A stretch of 64,000 nucleotides of DNA from an uncultured Caulobacterales bacterium (GTDB lineage Bacteria; Pseudomonadota; Alphaproteobacteria; Caulobacterales; Caulobacteraceae). The notes under the pieces were generated by a model that ran no database searches, was not told the DNA's origin, and saw nothing but the letters and a program-made list of their open reading frames with translations. The stretch is taken from assembly GCA_903837135.1 (NCBI GenBank), contig CAILTK010000065.1, positions 1 to 64,000 of the forward strand, given 5' to 3'. This document shows, piece after piece, positions 54,836-63,761 of this stretch. Positions within the stretch are counted from its first letter, which is position 1, and every line of letters begins with the position of its first letter. The position numbers and the translations under genes are program-made.

Positions 54836-56149
54836 ATGGCTGAGCCAGCGACGGAGCCGAACGCGCGTGTCGATGTGAAGCTTCCCGAGCGGCCGAAGCT
54901 GCTGCAGGTCATGGGGCCGGGCCTGATCACCGGGGCGTCGGACGACGATCCGAGCGGCATCGCCACCTATTCGCAGGCGGGCGCTCAATTCGGCTACAAC
55001 CTCGGTTGGACCCTGCTGTTCACCTGGCCGCTCATGTGCGCGATCCAGGAGATCAGCGCCCGCATCGGCCGCGTGACCGGGCGCGGCGTCGCCGGCAATC
55101 TGAAGCGGCATTACCCCGTCTGGATCCTCTACGTCATCGTCTTCCTGCTGGTGGTCGCCAACACCATCAACCTGGGGGCCGACCTCGGGGCCATGGGCGC
55201 GGCGCTGAAGCTGCTCATCGGCGGGCCCTCGCTGCTCTATGTGGCCGCCTTCGGGGTCGCCTCGCTGCTGCTCGAAGTGTTCGTCCGCTACTCCCGCTAT
55301 GTCTCGGCGCTGAAGTGGCTGACGCTGTCGCTGTTCGCCTACGTCGGGGTGGCCTTCGTGGTGAAGATACCCTGGGCGAGCGTGGCCTATAGGCTCGTGG
55401 CGCCGCACATATCGTTCAAGGCCGATTACCTTACGGTCGTCGTGGCCGTCCTCGGCACCACCATCAGCCCCTACCTGTTCTTCTGGCAGGCCGAGGAGGA
55501 GGTCGAAGAGGTCAAGGAGCGGGACGGGGCCAAGCCGCTCGCGCGGGATCCGAGCGCCGCGGCCGGGGAATTCAGCCGCATCCGCTGGGATACCTACGTG
55601 GGTATGGGCCTCTCCAATCTGGTCGCCCTGTTCATCATCCTCACCACCGCCGCGACGCTGAACGCGCACGGCGTCACCAACATCCAGACCTCGTCGCAAG
55701 CCGCCGAGGCCCTGCGGCCGATCGCCGGCCCGGCGGTCTTCCTGGTGTTCGGCCTCGGGATCATCGGCACGGGCATGCTGGCGGTGCCCGTGCTGGCCGG
55801 GTCGGCCGCCTACGCCATGGGCGAAGCCTTCGGCTGGCACGTCGGGCTGGCCCGCAAGCTCAAGCGCGCCAAGGGCTTCTACGCCGTGATCGCCGCCGCG
55901 ATCGTCATCGGCGTGATCATGAACTTCACCCCGATCGACCCGGTGAAAGCCCTGTTCTGGAGCGCGGTCGTCAACGGCGTGGTGGCTGTGCCCGTGATGG
56001 TGATGATGATGCTGCTGGCGAGCCGCAAGTCCGCGATGGGCGACTTCACGCTGGGTCTTCCGCTGAGGATCGTCGGCTGGCTCGCCACCCTCGCCATGAT
56101 CGCCGCCGCCGGGGGCATGTTCTTCACCATGGCGGCGCCGGCGTCGTGA
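54836..56149 (+). CDS. Nramp-family transporter with non-canonical metal-site motifs
   Basis: A 437-residue membrane protein with about 11 spans from ATG 54836 (GGGGAG upstream). It has the Nramp fold signature GPGLITGASDDDPSGIATY at the first span. The canonical DPGN metal motif reads DPSG here, and the sixth-span M-P-H motif reads TTISPYLFFWQ, so the Asn and Met ligands for Mn/Fe are missing. This matches a widespread non-canonical Nramp-related clade in which substrate specificity differs. EEEVEEVKERDG forms an acidic loop after span six. The substrate is uncertain (other divalent ions such as Mg are possible). It lies upstream of the aldehyde oxidoreductase genes. Confidence 0.85.
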   Translation: MAEPATEPNARVDVKLPERPKLLQVMGPGLITGASDDDPSGIATYSQAGAQFGYNLGWTLLFTWPLMCAIQEISARIGRVTGRGVAGNLKRHYPVWILYVIVFLLVVANTINLGADLGAMGAALKLLIGGPSLLYVAAFGVASLLLEVFVRYSRYVSALKWLTLSLFAYVGVAFVVKIPWASVAYRLVAPHISFKADYLTVVVAVLGTTISPYLFFWQAEEEVEEVKERDGAKPLARDPSAAAGEFSRIRWDTYVGMGLSNLVALFIILTTAATLNAHGVTNIQTSSQAAEALRPIAGPAVFLVFGLGIIGTGMLAVPVLAGSAAYAMGEAFGWHVGLARKLKRAKGFYAVIAAAIVIGVIMNFTPIDPVKALFWSAVVNGVVAVPVMVMMMLLASRKSAMGDFTLGLPLRIVGWLATLAMIAAAGGMFFTMAAPAS

Positions 56150-56246
56150 CCCGCGCCCGCGTCCGGCGGGCGCGCCGCGATGCGGGGGAGCGAAATCAGC
56201 CGGCAGCGCGTTGAGGCTGCAAATCCGATCCGTCAGGAGCCGCGCC

Positions 56247-56774
56247 ATGCGCTGGACGATCAACGGCGCTGAGGTCGACGAGACCGTCGACGTGCGCACC
56301 TCGCTGCTCGATCTTCTGCGCGAGCGATTGCACCTGTTCGGCGCGAAGAAGGGGTGCGACCAGGGCGCCTGCGGCGCCTGCACCGTGCTGGTAGACGGCA
56401 GGCGCATCAACAGCTGCCTGGCCCTGGCGGTCCAATACCAGGGGCGGGAGATCGTCACCATCGAGGGACTGGGCGCGCCGGGCGCGCTGCATCCTTTGCA
56501 GAAGGCCTTCGTCGAACACGACGGCTTCCAGTGCGGCTATTGCACCCCCGGACAGATCTGCTCGGCGGTCGCCATGGCGAGCGAATTGCGGGATGGGGCG
56601 CCGAGCTATGTCACCGAGGATCTGACGGCGGAGACGATCGACGTCACCCCTGAGGAGGTGCGCGAGCGCATGAGCGGCAACCTCTGCCGCTGCGGAGCCT
56701 ACAACGGCATCGTCGACGCCCTCACCGAAACCTACGCGCCCGCCGCCGAGGCCGACAAGCGCGAGGCCGCCTGA
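56247..56774 (+). CDS. paoA: Aldehyde oxidoreductase 2Fe-2S subunit (PaoA type)
   Basis: A 175-residue iron-sulfur subunit with AGGAG upstream. The plant-type 2Fe-2S site uses Cys37, 42, 45 and 57; the second cluster uses Cys96, 99, 147 and 149 (FQCGYCTPGQ and LCRCGAYNGI). It passes electrons from the molybdenum subunit to the FAD subunit. E. coli PaoA has a Tat signal for periplasmic export; this one begins directly with MRWTINGAEV, so the complex is probably cytoplasmic. Its TGA overlaps the next ATG (TGATG). Confidence 0.92.
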   Translation: MRWTINGAEVDETVDVRTSLLDLLRERLHLFGAKKGCDQGACGACTVLVDGRRINSCLALAVQYQGREIVTIEGLGAPGALHPLQKAFVEHDGFQCGYCTPGQICSAVAMASELRDGAPSYVTEDLTAETIDVTPEEVRERMSGNLCRCGAYNGIVDALTETYAPAAEADKREAA

Positions 56775-57766
56775 TGACGCCCTTCGACTACCAGCGCGCC
56801 GCCGACGCAGCCGGGGCCGTGGCGGCGGGCGTCCGCGGCGGCGCGAAATACCTCGGCGGCGGCACCAATCTCGTCGACCTGATGCGCGAGACGATCGAGC
56901 GCCCCGACTGTCTCGTGGACGTGAGCTGCCTGTCCGGCGGGATCGACGAGACGCCTGACGGCGGCCTCCAGATCGGAGCGGGCGTGACCAACGCCGCGGT
57001 CGCCGCCGACCGACGGGTCCGAGAGCGCTACCCCCTGCTGGCGCAGGCGATCCTGTCGGGCGCCTCCGCCCAGATCCGGAACATGGCCACCGTCGGCGGC
57101 AATATCCTGCAGCGCACGCGCTGCGGCTACTTCTATGACGACGCCGCCCGCTGCAACAAGCGCAGGCCCGGCGACGGATGCGACGCGGTCGACGGCTTCA
57201 ATCGCAACCACGCCATCCTCGGCGCCTCGCCCGCCTGCGTGGCGACCCATCCGTCGGACATGTGCGTCGCCCTGGCGGCCCTGGATGCGATGGTCACGGT
57301 GGAGGGACCGGCCGGCCCGCGCCAGGTTCCGCTCATCGGCCTGCATCGTCTGCCGGGCGACACGCCGCAGATCGAGACCGTGCTGGAGCCGGGGGCGCTG
57401 ATCACCGCGGTCACCCTTCCCCCCAACGGGATCTCCGCGCGGTCCCGGTACCGCAAGGTTCGTGACCGCTCCTCCTACGCCTTCGCCCTGGTGTCGGTCG
57501 CCGCCGGTCTCGAGATGGAGGGCGACACCGTCAAGGACGTGCGGCTTGCGCTCGGCGGGGTCGCCCACAAGCCCTGGCGCGCCCTTGCGGCCGAGGCGGC
57601 GCTGCGGGGGCGGCTGCTGACCGACGCGGCCCTGCAGGGCGCGGCCGAGGCGGAGCTGTCGCCCGCCAGAGGGCTTCGCGACAACGTCTTCAAGATCGAC
57701 CTGGCGCGGCGGGTGATCGTCGACAGCCTGTCCAGTCTGGCGCAAGCCCGGGAGATCGTCCGATGA
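56774..57766 (+). CDS. paoB: Aldehyde oxidoreductase FAD subunit (PaoB type)
   Basis: A 330-residue FAD-binding subunit of the xanthine-oxidase family. KYLGGGTNLVDLMR binds FAD pyrophosphate, and RNMATVGGNILQRTRC is the second family loop. An insert with three cysteines (CGYFYDDAARCNKRRPGDGC) plus a later Cys (SPACVATHPSD) provides a 4Fe-4S cluster. That is the hallmark of the PaoABC/4-hydroxybenzoyl-CoA-reductase-like group. Its stop overlaps the start of the molybdenum subunit (ATGA). Confidence 0.92.
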   Translation: MTPFDYQRAADAAGAVAAGVRGGAKYLGGGTNLVDLMRETIERPDCLVDVSCLSGGIDETPDGGLQIGAGVTNAAVAADRRVRERYPLLAQAILSGASAQIRNMATVGGNILQRTRCGYFYDDAARCNKRRPGDGCDAVDGFNRNHAILGASPACVATHPSDMCVALAALDAMVTVEGPAGPRQVPLIGLHRLPGDTPQIETVLEPGALITAVTLPPNGISARSRYRKVRDRSSYAFALVSVAAGLEMEGDTVKDVRLALGGVAHKPWRALAAEAALRGRLLTDAALQGAAEAELSPARGLRDNVFKIDLARRVIVDSLSSLAQAREIVR

Positions 57767-60072
57767 GCCTCGTCCAGGACACCCTGCAGGCGGTAATGAA
57801 AAAGGCGATCGCCCTCGCCCCGGACGGATTCATTCCCGGAGGACATCCCGATCCCCTGATCCACCACAAGCATGGCCTGATCGGCGCGCCCGTGTCGCGC
57901 ATCGACGGCCCGTTGAAGGTGTCGGGAAAGGCGGCCTTCGCGGCCGAGTTTCCTGTGGACGGCATGGCTTACGCCGCGCTGAAATATTCGAGCATCCCGC
58001 GGGGGCGGATCGCGGAGCTCGACACCCGCGCCGCCGAAGCCGCGCCGGGCGTCGTGCTGGTGATGACGCACAAAAACGCGCCGCGCCTGCAGCCCATGCC
58101 CCCCTTCATGAGCCAGCCCAAGGCGGCCGGCGGGGACGACGTGCCGGTCATGCAGGACGACCAAGTGCACTGGAACGGCCAGCCCGTGGCGCTCGTGCTG
58201 GCGGAAACCCAGGAGCAGGCCGATCACGCCCGGTCGCTGATCCGCGTCGCCTACGAGGCCGGTCACGGGGTCACCGCGCTCGCCGAAGCCAAGGCCAACG
58301 GCAGCGAACCCGGCCTGTTCCAGGGCGAGCCGCTGAAGCTCGACTTGAACGACGCGGAAGACAAGCTCGCCGCCGCGCCGCACAAGGTGGACGTCCGCTA
58401 CACGACGCCTCGACACAGTCACAACCCGATCGAGCTGCACGCCGCCACCGTCTATTGGGAGGGCGACGCGCTTCGCGTGCATGACGCCACCCAGGCGGTC
58501 GACCACGCCGCCTGGACCCTGGCGCAGGTGTTCGGGCTGAGGGAGGAGCAGGTTCATGTCACCTCGCCCTACGTGGGCGGAGGATTCGGCAGCAAGACCT
58601 TGTGGCAGCACCAGATCCTCGCGGCGGCGGCGTCGAGGCTGGCCGGACGTCCGGTGCGGATCATGCTGTCGCGCGAGGGGGTCTACCGCATCGTCGGCGG
58701 CCGCACGATCACCGAGCAGCGCGTGGCCATCGGCGCCCAGGACGACGGGACCTTCGACGCTCTCATCCACACCGGAACGGTGGCGATGACGCCGCACAAC
58801 AACATGCCCGAGCCCTTCATCCTCCCGGCCCGCAGCGCCTATGCCTCGAGAAGCTTCCTGCTCGACGTCGAGACCGTGAAGCTAAACATGGTGGCCAACA
58901 CCTTCATGCGGGCGCCGGGCGAGTCGGTCGGCACCTTCGGCCTCGAGTGCGCCGTCGATGAGCTGGCCCACGCCATGAACATCGATCCGATCGAGCTTCG
59001 CATCCGCAACGAGCCCGAGAAGGACCCCACCACCGGCCTGCCGTTTTCCTCGCGCCTCATCGTCGAGGCCTGGCGGCGTGGGGCGGAGCGGTTTGGCTGG
59101 TCGAAGCGCGGGGCGCCCGGCGCCCGGCGGGAGGGCGAGTGGCTGGTCGGCCTCGGCTGCGCCACGGCCACCTATCCCTATTATCGCATGCCCGGCGGCG
59201 CGGCGCGGATCACCCTCACGCGCGACGGGCGGGCCACGATATCGATCTCGGCGCACGAGATGGGGATGGGCACCTCCACCGCCCAGACCCAGGTCGCCGC
59301 CGAGCGTCTCGGCCTGACCATGGAGCAGGTGACCTTCGCCTATGGAGACAATACCCTACCGGGCGTGGTGCTGGCGGGCGGCTCGCAGCAGACCGCGGCG
59401 ATCGGCGCCGCCGTCAGCGCCGCGCAGCGCCAGCTGTTCGAGACCCTGCTGCAGCTCGCCGGCAACGATTCGCCGCTGGCCGGGCTGAAACCCGACGAGG
59501 TGGGCGGTTCCGACGGCGGGCTCGGCAAGCTCGACGAACCGCAGATCTTCGAAAGCTACGCCTCCATCCTGCAGCGCGCCCAGCGCGAGTCGGTGACCGC
59601 CGAGGCGGAGGCGCCGCCGCCGCTGGAGCTGCAGCACTGGTCGATGCATTCCCACGGCGCCATGTTCTGCGAGGTGCGGGTGAGCACGGTCACCGGCGAG
59701 GTGCGGGTCAACCGGTTCCTCGGCGTGTTCGACTGCGGGCGCATCATCAACGCCAAGACCGCCCGCAGCCAGTTCCGCGGCGGCATCGTCATGGGGCTGG
59801 GCCTCGCCCTGATGGAGGAGACCCAGTTCGACGAGCGGAGCGGACGGATCATGAACCCATCCCTCGCCGAGTATCATGTACCCGTGCATCTGGACGTGCC
59901 GGAGATCGACGCGATCTGGCTGGACGAGCCAGACCCTCACACGCCGATGGGCGCGCGCGGTGTGGGCGAGATCGGAATCACCGGGGTCGGGGCGGCGGTC
60001 GCCAACGCCGTGTTCAACGCCACCGGCAAGCGGGTCCGCGACCTTCCGATCACCCTGGACAAGCTGCTTTAG
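57763..60072 (+). CDS. paoC: Aldehyde oxidoreductase molybdenum-binding subunit (PaoC type)
   Basis: A 769-residue molybdopterin-cofactor subunit. It has VSRIDGPLKVSGKAAFAAEF at the N-terminus, the cofactor-binding segments VGGGFGSKTLWQHQ and MRAPGESVGTFGLECAVDEL, HEMGMGTSTAQTQVAAERLG, and the catalytic Glu in ARGVGEIGITGVGAA near the C-terminus. It oxidises aldehydes to carboxylic acids. The three subunits are translationally coupled. A dedicated insertion chaperone (PaoD/XdhC type) and cytidylyltransferase MocA should exist elsewhere, as neither is in this window. Confidence 0.93.
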   Translation: MSLVQDTLQAVMKKAIALAPDGFIPGGHPDPLIHHKHGLIGAPVSRIDGPLKVSGKAAFAAEFPVDGMAYAALKYSSIPRGRIAELDTRAAEAAPGVVLVMTHKNAPRLQPMPPFMSQPKAAGGDDVPVMQDDQVHWNGQPVALVLAETQEQADHARSLIRVAYEAGHGVTALAEAKANGSEPGLFQGEPLKLDLNDAEDKLAAAPHKVDVRYTTPRHSHNPIELHAATVYWEGDALRVHDATQAVDHAAWTLAQVFGLREEQVHVTSPYVGGGFGSKTLWQHQILAAAASRLAGRPVRIMLSREGVYRIVGGRTITEQRVAIGAQDDGTFDALIHTGTVAMTPHNNMPEPFILPARSAYASRSFLLDVETVKLNMVANTFMRAPGESVGTFGLECAVDELAHAMNIDPIELRIRNEPEKDPTTGLPFSSRLIVEAWRRGAERFGWSKRGAPGARREGEWLVGLGCATATYPYYRMPGGAARITLTRDGRATISISAHEMGMGTSTAQTQVAAERLGLTMEQVTFAYGDNTLPGVVLAGGSQQTAAIGAAVSAAQRQLFETLLQLAGNDSPLAGLKPDEVGGSDGGLGKLDEPQIFESYASILQRAQRESVTAEAEAPPPLELQHWSMHSHGAMFCEVRVSTVTGEVRVNRFLGVFDCGRIINAKTARSQFRGGIVMGLGLALMEETQFDERSGRIMNPSLAEYHVPVHLDVPEIDAIWLDEPDPHTPMGARGVGEIGITGVGAAVANAVFNATGKRVRDLPITLDKLL

Positions 60073-60094
60073 GCGAGCTCCGGCGCGTCGGTCC

Positions 60095-61522
60095 CTAAGA
60101 GACGATCATGTCCTCGCGGGTGCGCAGGAACTGGAAGAACTCCACGCCCTCGCGCAGGCGCCGCACCAGCATGTCGCGCGAGGTCAGCATCTCGCCGACG
60201 ATCTCGGCGATCTTGGACGGGCGGAAATAGAACTTCTTGTAGAAGTCCTCCACCGATTCGAAGATCTCGGTGTGGCCGAGGTGCGGATAGTTCAGGGGCG
60301 CGATCTGGGTGCCGTCGTCGGTCAGAAGGTCGACGTCCGAGGCGAACCAGCCGTTCTCCTTGGCCTGCTTGTAGAGGAAGGTGCCGGGGTAGGGCGCCGC
60401 CAGCGACACCTGCAGGGTGCGCGGGTTGACCTCCTTGGCGAAGGCCAGTGTCTCCTGGATGGTTTCGCGGGTCTCGCCCGGCAGGCCGAGGATGAAGGTG
60501 CCGTGCACGATGATGCCGAGCTCGTGGCAATCCTTGGCGAAGCGCTTGGCCACGTCCACCAGCAGGCCCTTCTTGATGTTGTGCAGGATCTTCTGGTTGC
60601 CCGACTCATAGCCGACCAGCAGCAGGCGCAGGCCGTTGGCCTTCATCACTTCCAGCGTCTTGCGCGGCACATTGGCCTTGGCGTTGCACGACCAGGTGAC
60701 GCCCAGCGGCCCGAGCGCGCGGGCCACCGCTTCGACCCGCTCGTGATCGTCGGTCAGGGTGTCGTCGTCGAAGAAGATCTCGCGGATCTGCGGGAACTCG
60801 CGCTGGACGTATTTCACGTCCTCCACCACCCGCTCGACCGACTGGTAGCGGTACTTGTGCCCGCCGATGGTCTGCGGCCACAGGCAGAAGGTGCAGCGCG
60901 ACTTGCAGCCCCGCCCAGTGTACCACGACAGGTACGGGTGCAGCAGGTAGCCGCCGAAATAGTTCTCGACTTTCAGCTGCTTGTAGAGCGGAAGCACCGA
61001 CGGCAGCTGATCCATGTCCATCAGGATCGGGCGTTCGGGATTGCTGACCAGCTTACGCTCGGCGTCGCGGTAGGTAAGGCCGAGGATCGTCGACCAGTCG
61101 GCGCCCTCGGCCAGTTCCTTGACGGTGAATTCGTATTCGTTGCGGCAGACGAAATCGAGTTCGGGGCAGGCCAGCATGCTCTCGTTCGGCTCGACCGCCA
61201 CCTTGGCGCCGATGAAGCCGATCTTGGCGGTCGGGTTGATCGCCCGCACCAGCTCGACGGTCTTGCAGTCCGACTTGAACGAGGGGGTGGAGGTGTGGAT
61301 CACGATCAGTTCGTGCGCCTTCACATCGGCCTCGATGTCCTTGAACGAGAGCTTGTGCGGCGGGCCGTCGATCAGCTTGGAGCCCGGCGCCATCGCGGCG
61401 GCCTGCGCCAGCCAGGTCGGGAACCAGAAGGATTTGACCTCGCGCTTCATCTGATAGCGCGCGCCGGCGCCGCCGTCGTAGCCGTCGAAGGAGGGGGCCT
61501 GAAGGAAAAGGCTGCGGAGCAT
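60095..61522 (-). CDS. hpnJ: Hopanoid biosynthesis radical SAM protein HpnJ
   Basis: A 475-residue B12-binding-domain radical SAM enzyme from ATG 61522. The N-terminal half is a Rossmann-like cobalamin-binding domain (ELIVIHTSTPSFKSD, IGFIGAKVAVEP). The radical SAM cluster uses Cys206, Cys210 and Cys213 in GRGCKSRCTFCLWP. GLPGETRETIQETL and RLLLVGYESGNQKIL are further SAM-fold motifs. In Burkholderia, HpnJ is proposed to contract the glucosamine ring to the cyclitol ether of bacteriohopanetetrol. It follows hpnI by 14 bases in a two-gene unit and is separate from hpnK-hpnL. Confidence 0.92.
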   Translation of the reverse strand: MLRSLFLQAPSFDGYDGGAGARYQMKREVKSFWFPTWLAQAAAMAPGSKLIDGPPHKLSFKDIEADVKAHELIVIHTSTPSFKSDCKTVELVRAINPTAKIGFIGAKVAVEPNESMLACPELDFVCRNEYEFTVKELAEGADWSTILGLTYRDAERKLVSNPERPILMDMDQLPSVLPLYKQLKVENYFGGYLLHPYLSWYTGRGCKSRCTFCLWPQTIGGHKYRYQSVERVVEDVKYVQREFPQIREIFFDDDTLTDDHERVEAVARALGPLGVTWSCNAKANVPRKTLEVMKANGLRLLLVGYESGNQKILHNIKKGLLVDVAKRFAKDCHELGIIVHGTFILGLPGETRETIQETLAFAKEVNPRTLQVSLAAPYPGTFLYKQAKENGWFASDVDLLTDDGTQIAPLNYPHLGHTEIFESVEDFYKKFYFRPSKIAEIVGEMLTSRDMLVRRLREGVEFFQFLRTREDMIVS

Positions 61523-61536
61523 ACTGTCTGTCGTCC

Positions 61537-62718
61537 CTACACCGGGCTGAGGTCGCCGTTCGTCGTCACGTGGAACTTCTCGCCGCGCCATTCAACCGCC
61601 CGGCCGAGGAATGATCCCACGAACACGGCGAACGATAGCATATCGCGCAGGGGAAGCAGCCAGAGCAATCGGCCGCGACGCTGCGCCGCCCTGTCGATTG
61701 CGGCGGCGAGTAGGAAACGTGCAACAACCGCCGCGGCCAGGACGACGACCGCGGGCGGCGCGAACCCGGTCAGGATCGCCGCGATCGCCGCCAGCGGAAC
61801 CGGGTGGGTGACCAGGCTGCCCGCGTGGCCGGCGAAGTCGACCCCCTTGACCGTTCGCGCCCAGCGAAGCTCGTGGCGAACCACCTCGCCGAGAGAGCGT
61901 TCGCAGCAGCCATGGGCCACCAGGCTGGTCGCCATCGCCGAGCTCAGTCCCAGCGAACGGACGGCCGCGCCCATGGCGTAGTCGTCGGCCAGCACGCCGC
62001 CGAAGGCGTCGAATCCGCCGATCCGCTCCAGAGTTTCGTGCCGGAGCGCGATGGTCGAGCCCATGCACGGCTTGGCCATGCCCAGGGAAACGCCGGTGAT
62101 CACATTGGGCAGGAACTGGTAGCTGATTCCCATGCCCGCCACGTCGGACCACAGGCCGGTCTCGCCGACGCCGAAATACGGGCAGGTCACGATCCCGACG
62201 CCCGGTTTGGCCAAGGCGGCGAGGACGCGGCGCAGGTGATCCGGGGGCGGCCTTATGTCGCTGTCGATGAGCACCAGGATATCGCCCCTCGCCAGGGGCC
62301 GCATCTGGATCAGGTTGGCGATCTTGCGATTCGGAACGGCCGGCCGGTCGCCGATGGCGAGCGCGGCCGGAACCTGCGGATAGTCGGCCATCACGGTCCG
62401 CGCGACGCTCGCCGCCGGATCATCGCTCCGTTGCACGCCGAACACGATCTGCAGCGGATTTTGCAGCTGCTGCAAAAAATGGGCGGCGAGGTTCTGGCGA
62501 AGCCCCGCTTCCGCGCCATGTAGGGGTTTCAGGAGGCTGATGGTCTCGCTGGACGCCGAGGCCGCCGCCGTGTCGTCCGTTGACGCCCTCTGTCGTGGAT
62601 CGAAAAAGCGGAGCACCAGGACAACGGTCGTGGCCGTGTAGAGCGACCCGACGGCCGCCAGGACTACGACCATCCATCCGAACCCGGCGGCGATGTGGCT
62701 GATCAAGGTCATGCGCAT
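61537..62718 (-). CDS. hpnI: Hopanoid biosynthesis glycosyltransferase HpnI
   Basis: A 393-residue family-2/ceramide-glucosyltransferase-like enzyme. An N-terminal membrane helix precedes SLLKPLHGAEAGLRQNL. The catalytic region has the metal-binding DSDIRPPPDHL, GSTIALRHETLERIGGFDAFGGVLADDYAMG (D-D acceptor site) and a Q/R-x-x-R-W-type motif in VRHELRWARTVKG. Two or three membrane helices follow at the C-terminus. It attaches N-acetylglucosamine to bacteriohopanetetrol. It diverges from mlaA across 65 bases. Confidence 0.92.
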   Translation of the reverse strand: MRMTLISHIAAGFGWMVVVLAAVGSLYTATTVVLVLRFFDPRQRASTDDTAAASASSETISLLKPLHGAEAGLRQNLAAHFLQQLQNPLQIVFGVQRSDDPAASVARTVMADYPQVPAALAIGDRPAVPNRKIANLIQMRPLARGDILVLIDSDIRPPPDHLRRVLAALAKPGVGIVTCPYFGVGETGLWSDVAGMGISYQFLPNVITGVSLGMAKPCMGSTIALRHETLERIGGFDAFGGVLADDYAMGAAVRSLGLSSAMATSLVAHGCCERSLGEVVRHELRWARTVKGVDFAGHAGSLVTHPVPLAAIAAILTGFAPPAVVVLAAAVVARFLLAAAIDRAAQRRGRLLWLLPLRDMLSFAVFVGSFLGRAVEWRGEKFHVTTNGDLSPV

Positions 62719-62783
62719 ACCGTCGCACCAACGGCGAAGCTCTTCCGCTGACGCCAGGAATGACTGAAGTTAGAGGACGCACG

Positions 62784-63761
62784 ATGAGCAAGAGGGATTC
62801 GGTGGGGCGCAACGGGAGGATCGTGGTTCTCGCCGCTTGCGCGTTCGCCGTCCTGGCCCCGTTGCCGGCGTCGGCGGCCGCCTCCATCGGAGTCTCCGAC
62901 CCGTTCGAGCCCGTCAACCGGGCCCTGTTCGGTTTCCATCAGGTGCTGGATCATATCCTCATCCGGCCGGCCGCCGTCGCCTACAAGCGCATCGTGCCGA
63001 AACTGGTCCGGAGCGGCATCGCCCATGTGTTCTCGAACCTTGGCGAGCCGGCGGTGTTCGTCAACGACGTTCTGCAAGGCCGCGGCAAGGAGGCGACCGA
63101 GACCTTCACGCGCTTCGCCGGCAACACCACCTTTGGCGTGTTCGGCCTGTTCGATGTGGCGACGCACGCGGGGCTGCCGCATCACCCGAACGATTTCGGC
63201 ATCACTCTGGCGCGCTATGGCTTCAAGCCGGGGCCGTACATCTTCGTTCCCCTGTCCGGCCCGACCACGGTCCGGGACGCCATCGGCTCGGTCGCCGGTC
63301 TGGCGCTGAACCCGCTCATCCTGCTCCGCTATTCCGGCGGCGATGCGGTCGGCGCCACGGGTGCGGTGGGCGGAGGGCTGGAGACGCGGATCGACGTCGA
63401 CGACGAGCTCAAGGCTTTGTTCGCCTCGGCGACCGATCCCTATGCGTCGTTCCGTTCGTACTTTCTGCAGAACCGGCAGGCCGAGGTGAACGGCGGCCGG
63501 ATCGACGTCGAGGAATTGCCCGACTTCGGCGCTCCGGACGCGGCGCCCACCGGCGCGTCCGCGTCGACAGCGGCTCCGGTCCCCGCTCCTGCGCCAACGC
63601 CGTCTCCGGCGTCGAGCGTCGCTTCGACGGCGCCGCCGGCCCCCTCGGTCCCGCCCGCGCCGGCGTCCGCGTCCGGTTCGTCGCCGTCGACGCTCAGCGC
63701 GCTCGCCACGCCGGCCCCGATCGAGGTGGAGGCGTCCGCCATTGGATCCCCCCATCTCTGA
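62784..63761 (+). CDS. mlaA: MlaA/VacJ-family outer-membrane lipid-transport protein
   Basis: A 325-residue protein from ATG 62784 with AGAGGA upstream. The N-terminus has LAAC (residues 16-19), a possible lipobox, followed by more hydrophobic sequence and ASAA, so either lipoprotein or ordinary signal processing is possible. The MlaA core is clear: DPFEPVNRALFGFHQVLD, AGNTTFGVFGLFDVATHAGL, NDFGITLARYGFKPGPYI and PLSGPTTVRDAIG. A long Ala/Pro/Ser-rich tail occupies the last 80 residues. MlaA removes misplaced phospholipids from the outer leaflet. Its TGA overlaps the next ATG (TGATG), coupling it to hpnA. Confidence 0.93.
   Translation: MSKRDSVGRNGRIVVLAACAFAVLAPLPASAAASIGVSDPFEPVNRALFGFHQVLDHILIRPAAVAYKRIVPKLVRSGIAHVFSNLGEPAVFVNDVLQGRGKEATETFTRFAGNTTFGVFGLFDVATHAGLPHHPNDFGITLARYGFKPGPYIFVPLSGPTTVRDAIGSVAGLALNPLILLRYSGGDAVGATGAVGGGLETRIDVDDELKALFASATDPYASFRSYFLQNRQAEVNGGRIDVEELPDFGAPDAAPTGASASTAAPVPAPAPTPSPASSVASTAPPAPSVPPAPASASGSSPSTLSALATPAPIEVEASAIGSPHL

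Noticed and set aside
56247-60072. Xanthine dehydrogenase as the identity of the three-subunit molybdoenzyme
   Set aside because: The extra 4Fe-4S cysteine insert in the FAD subunit and the small-medium-large subunit order fit PaoABC-type aldehyde oxidoreductase better.
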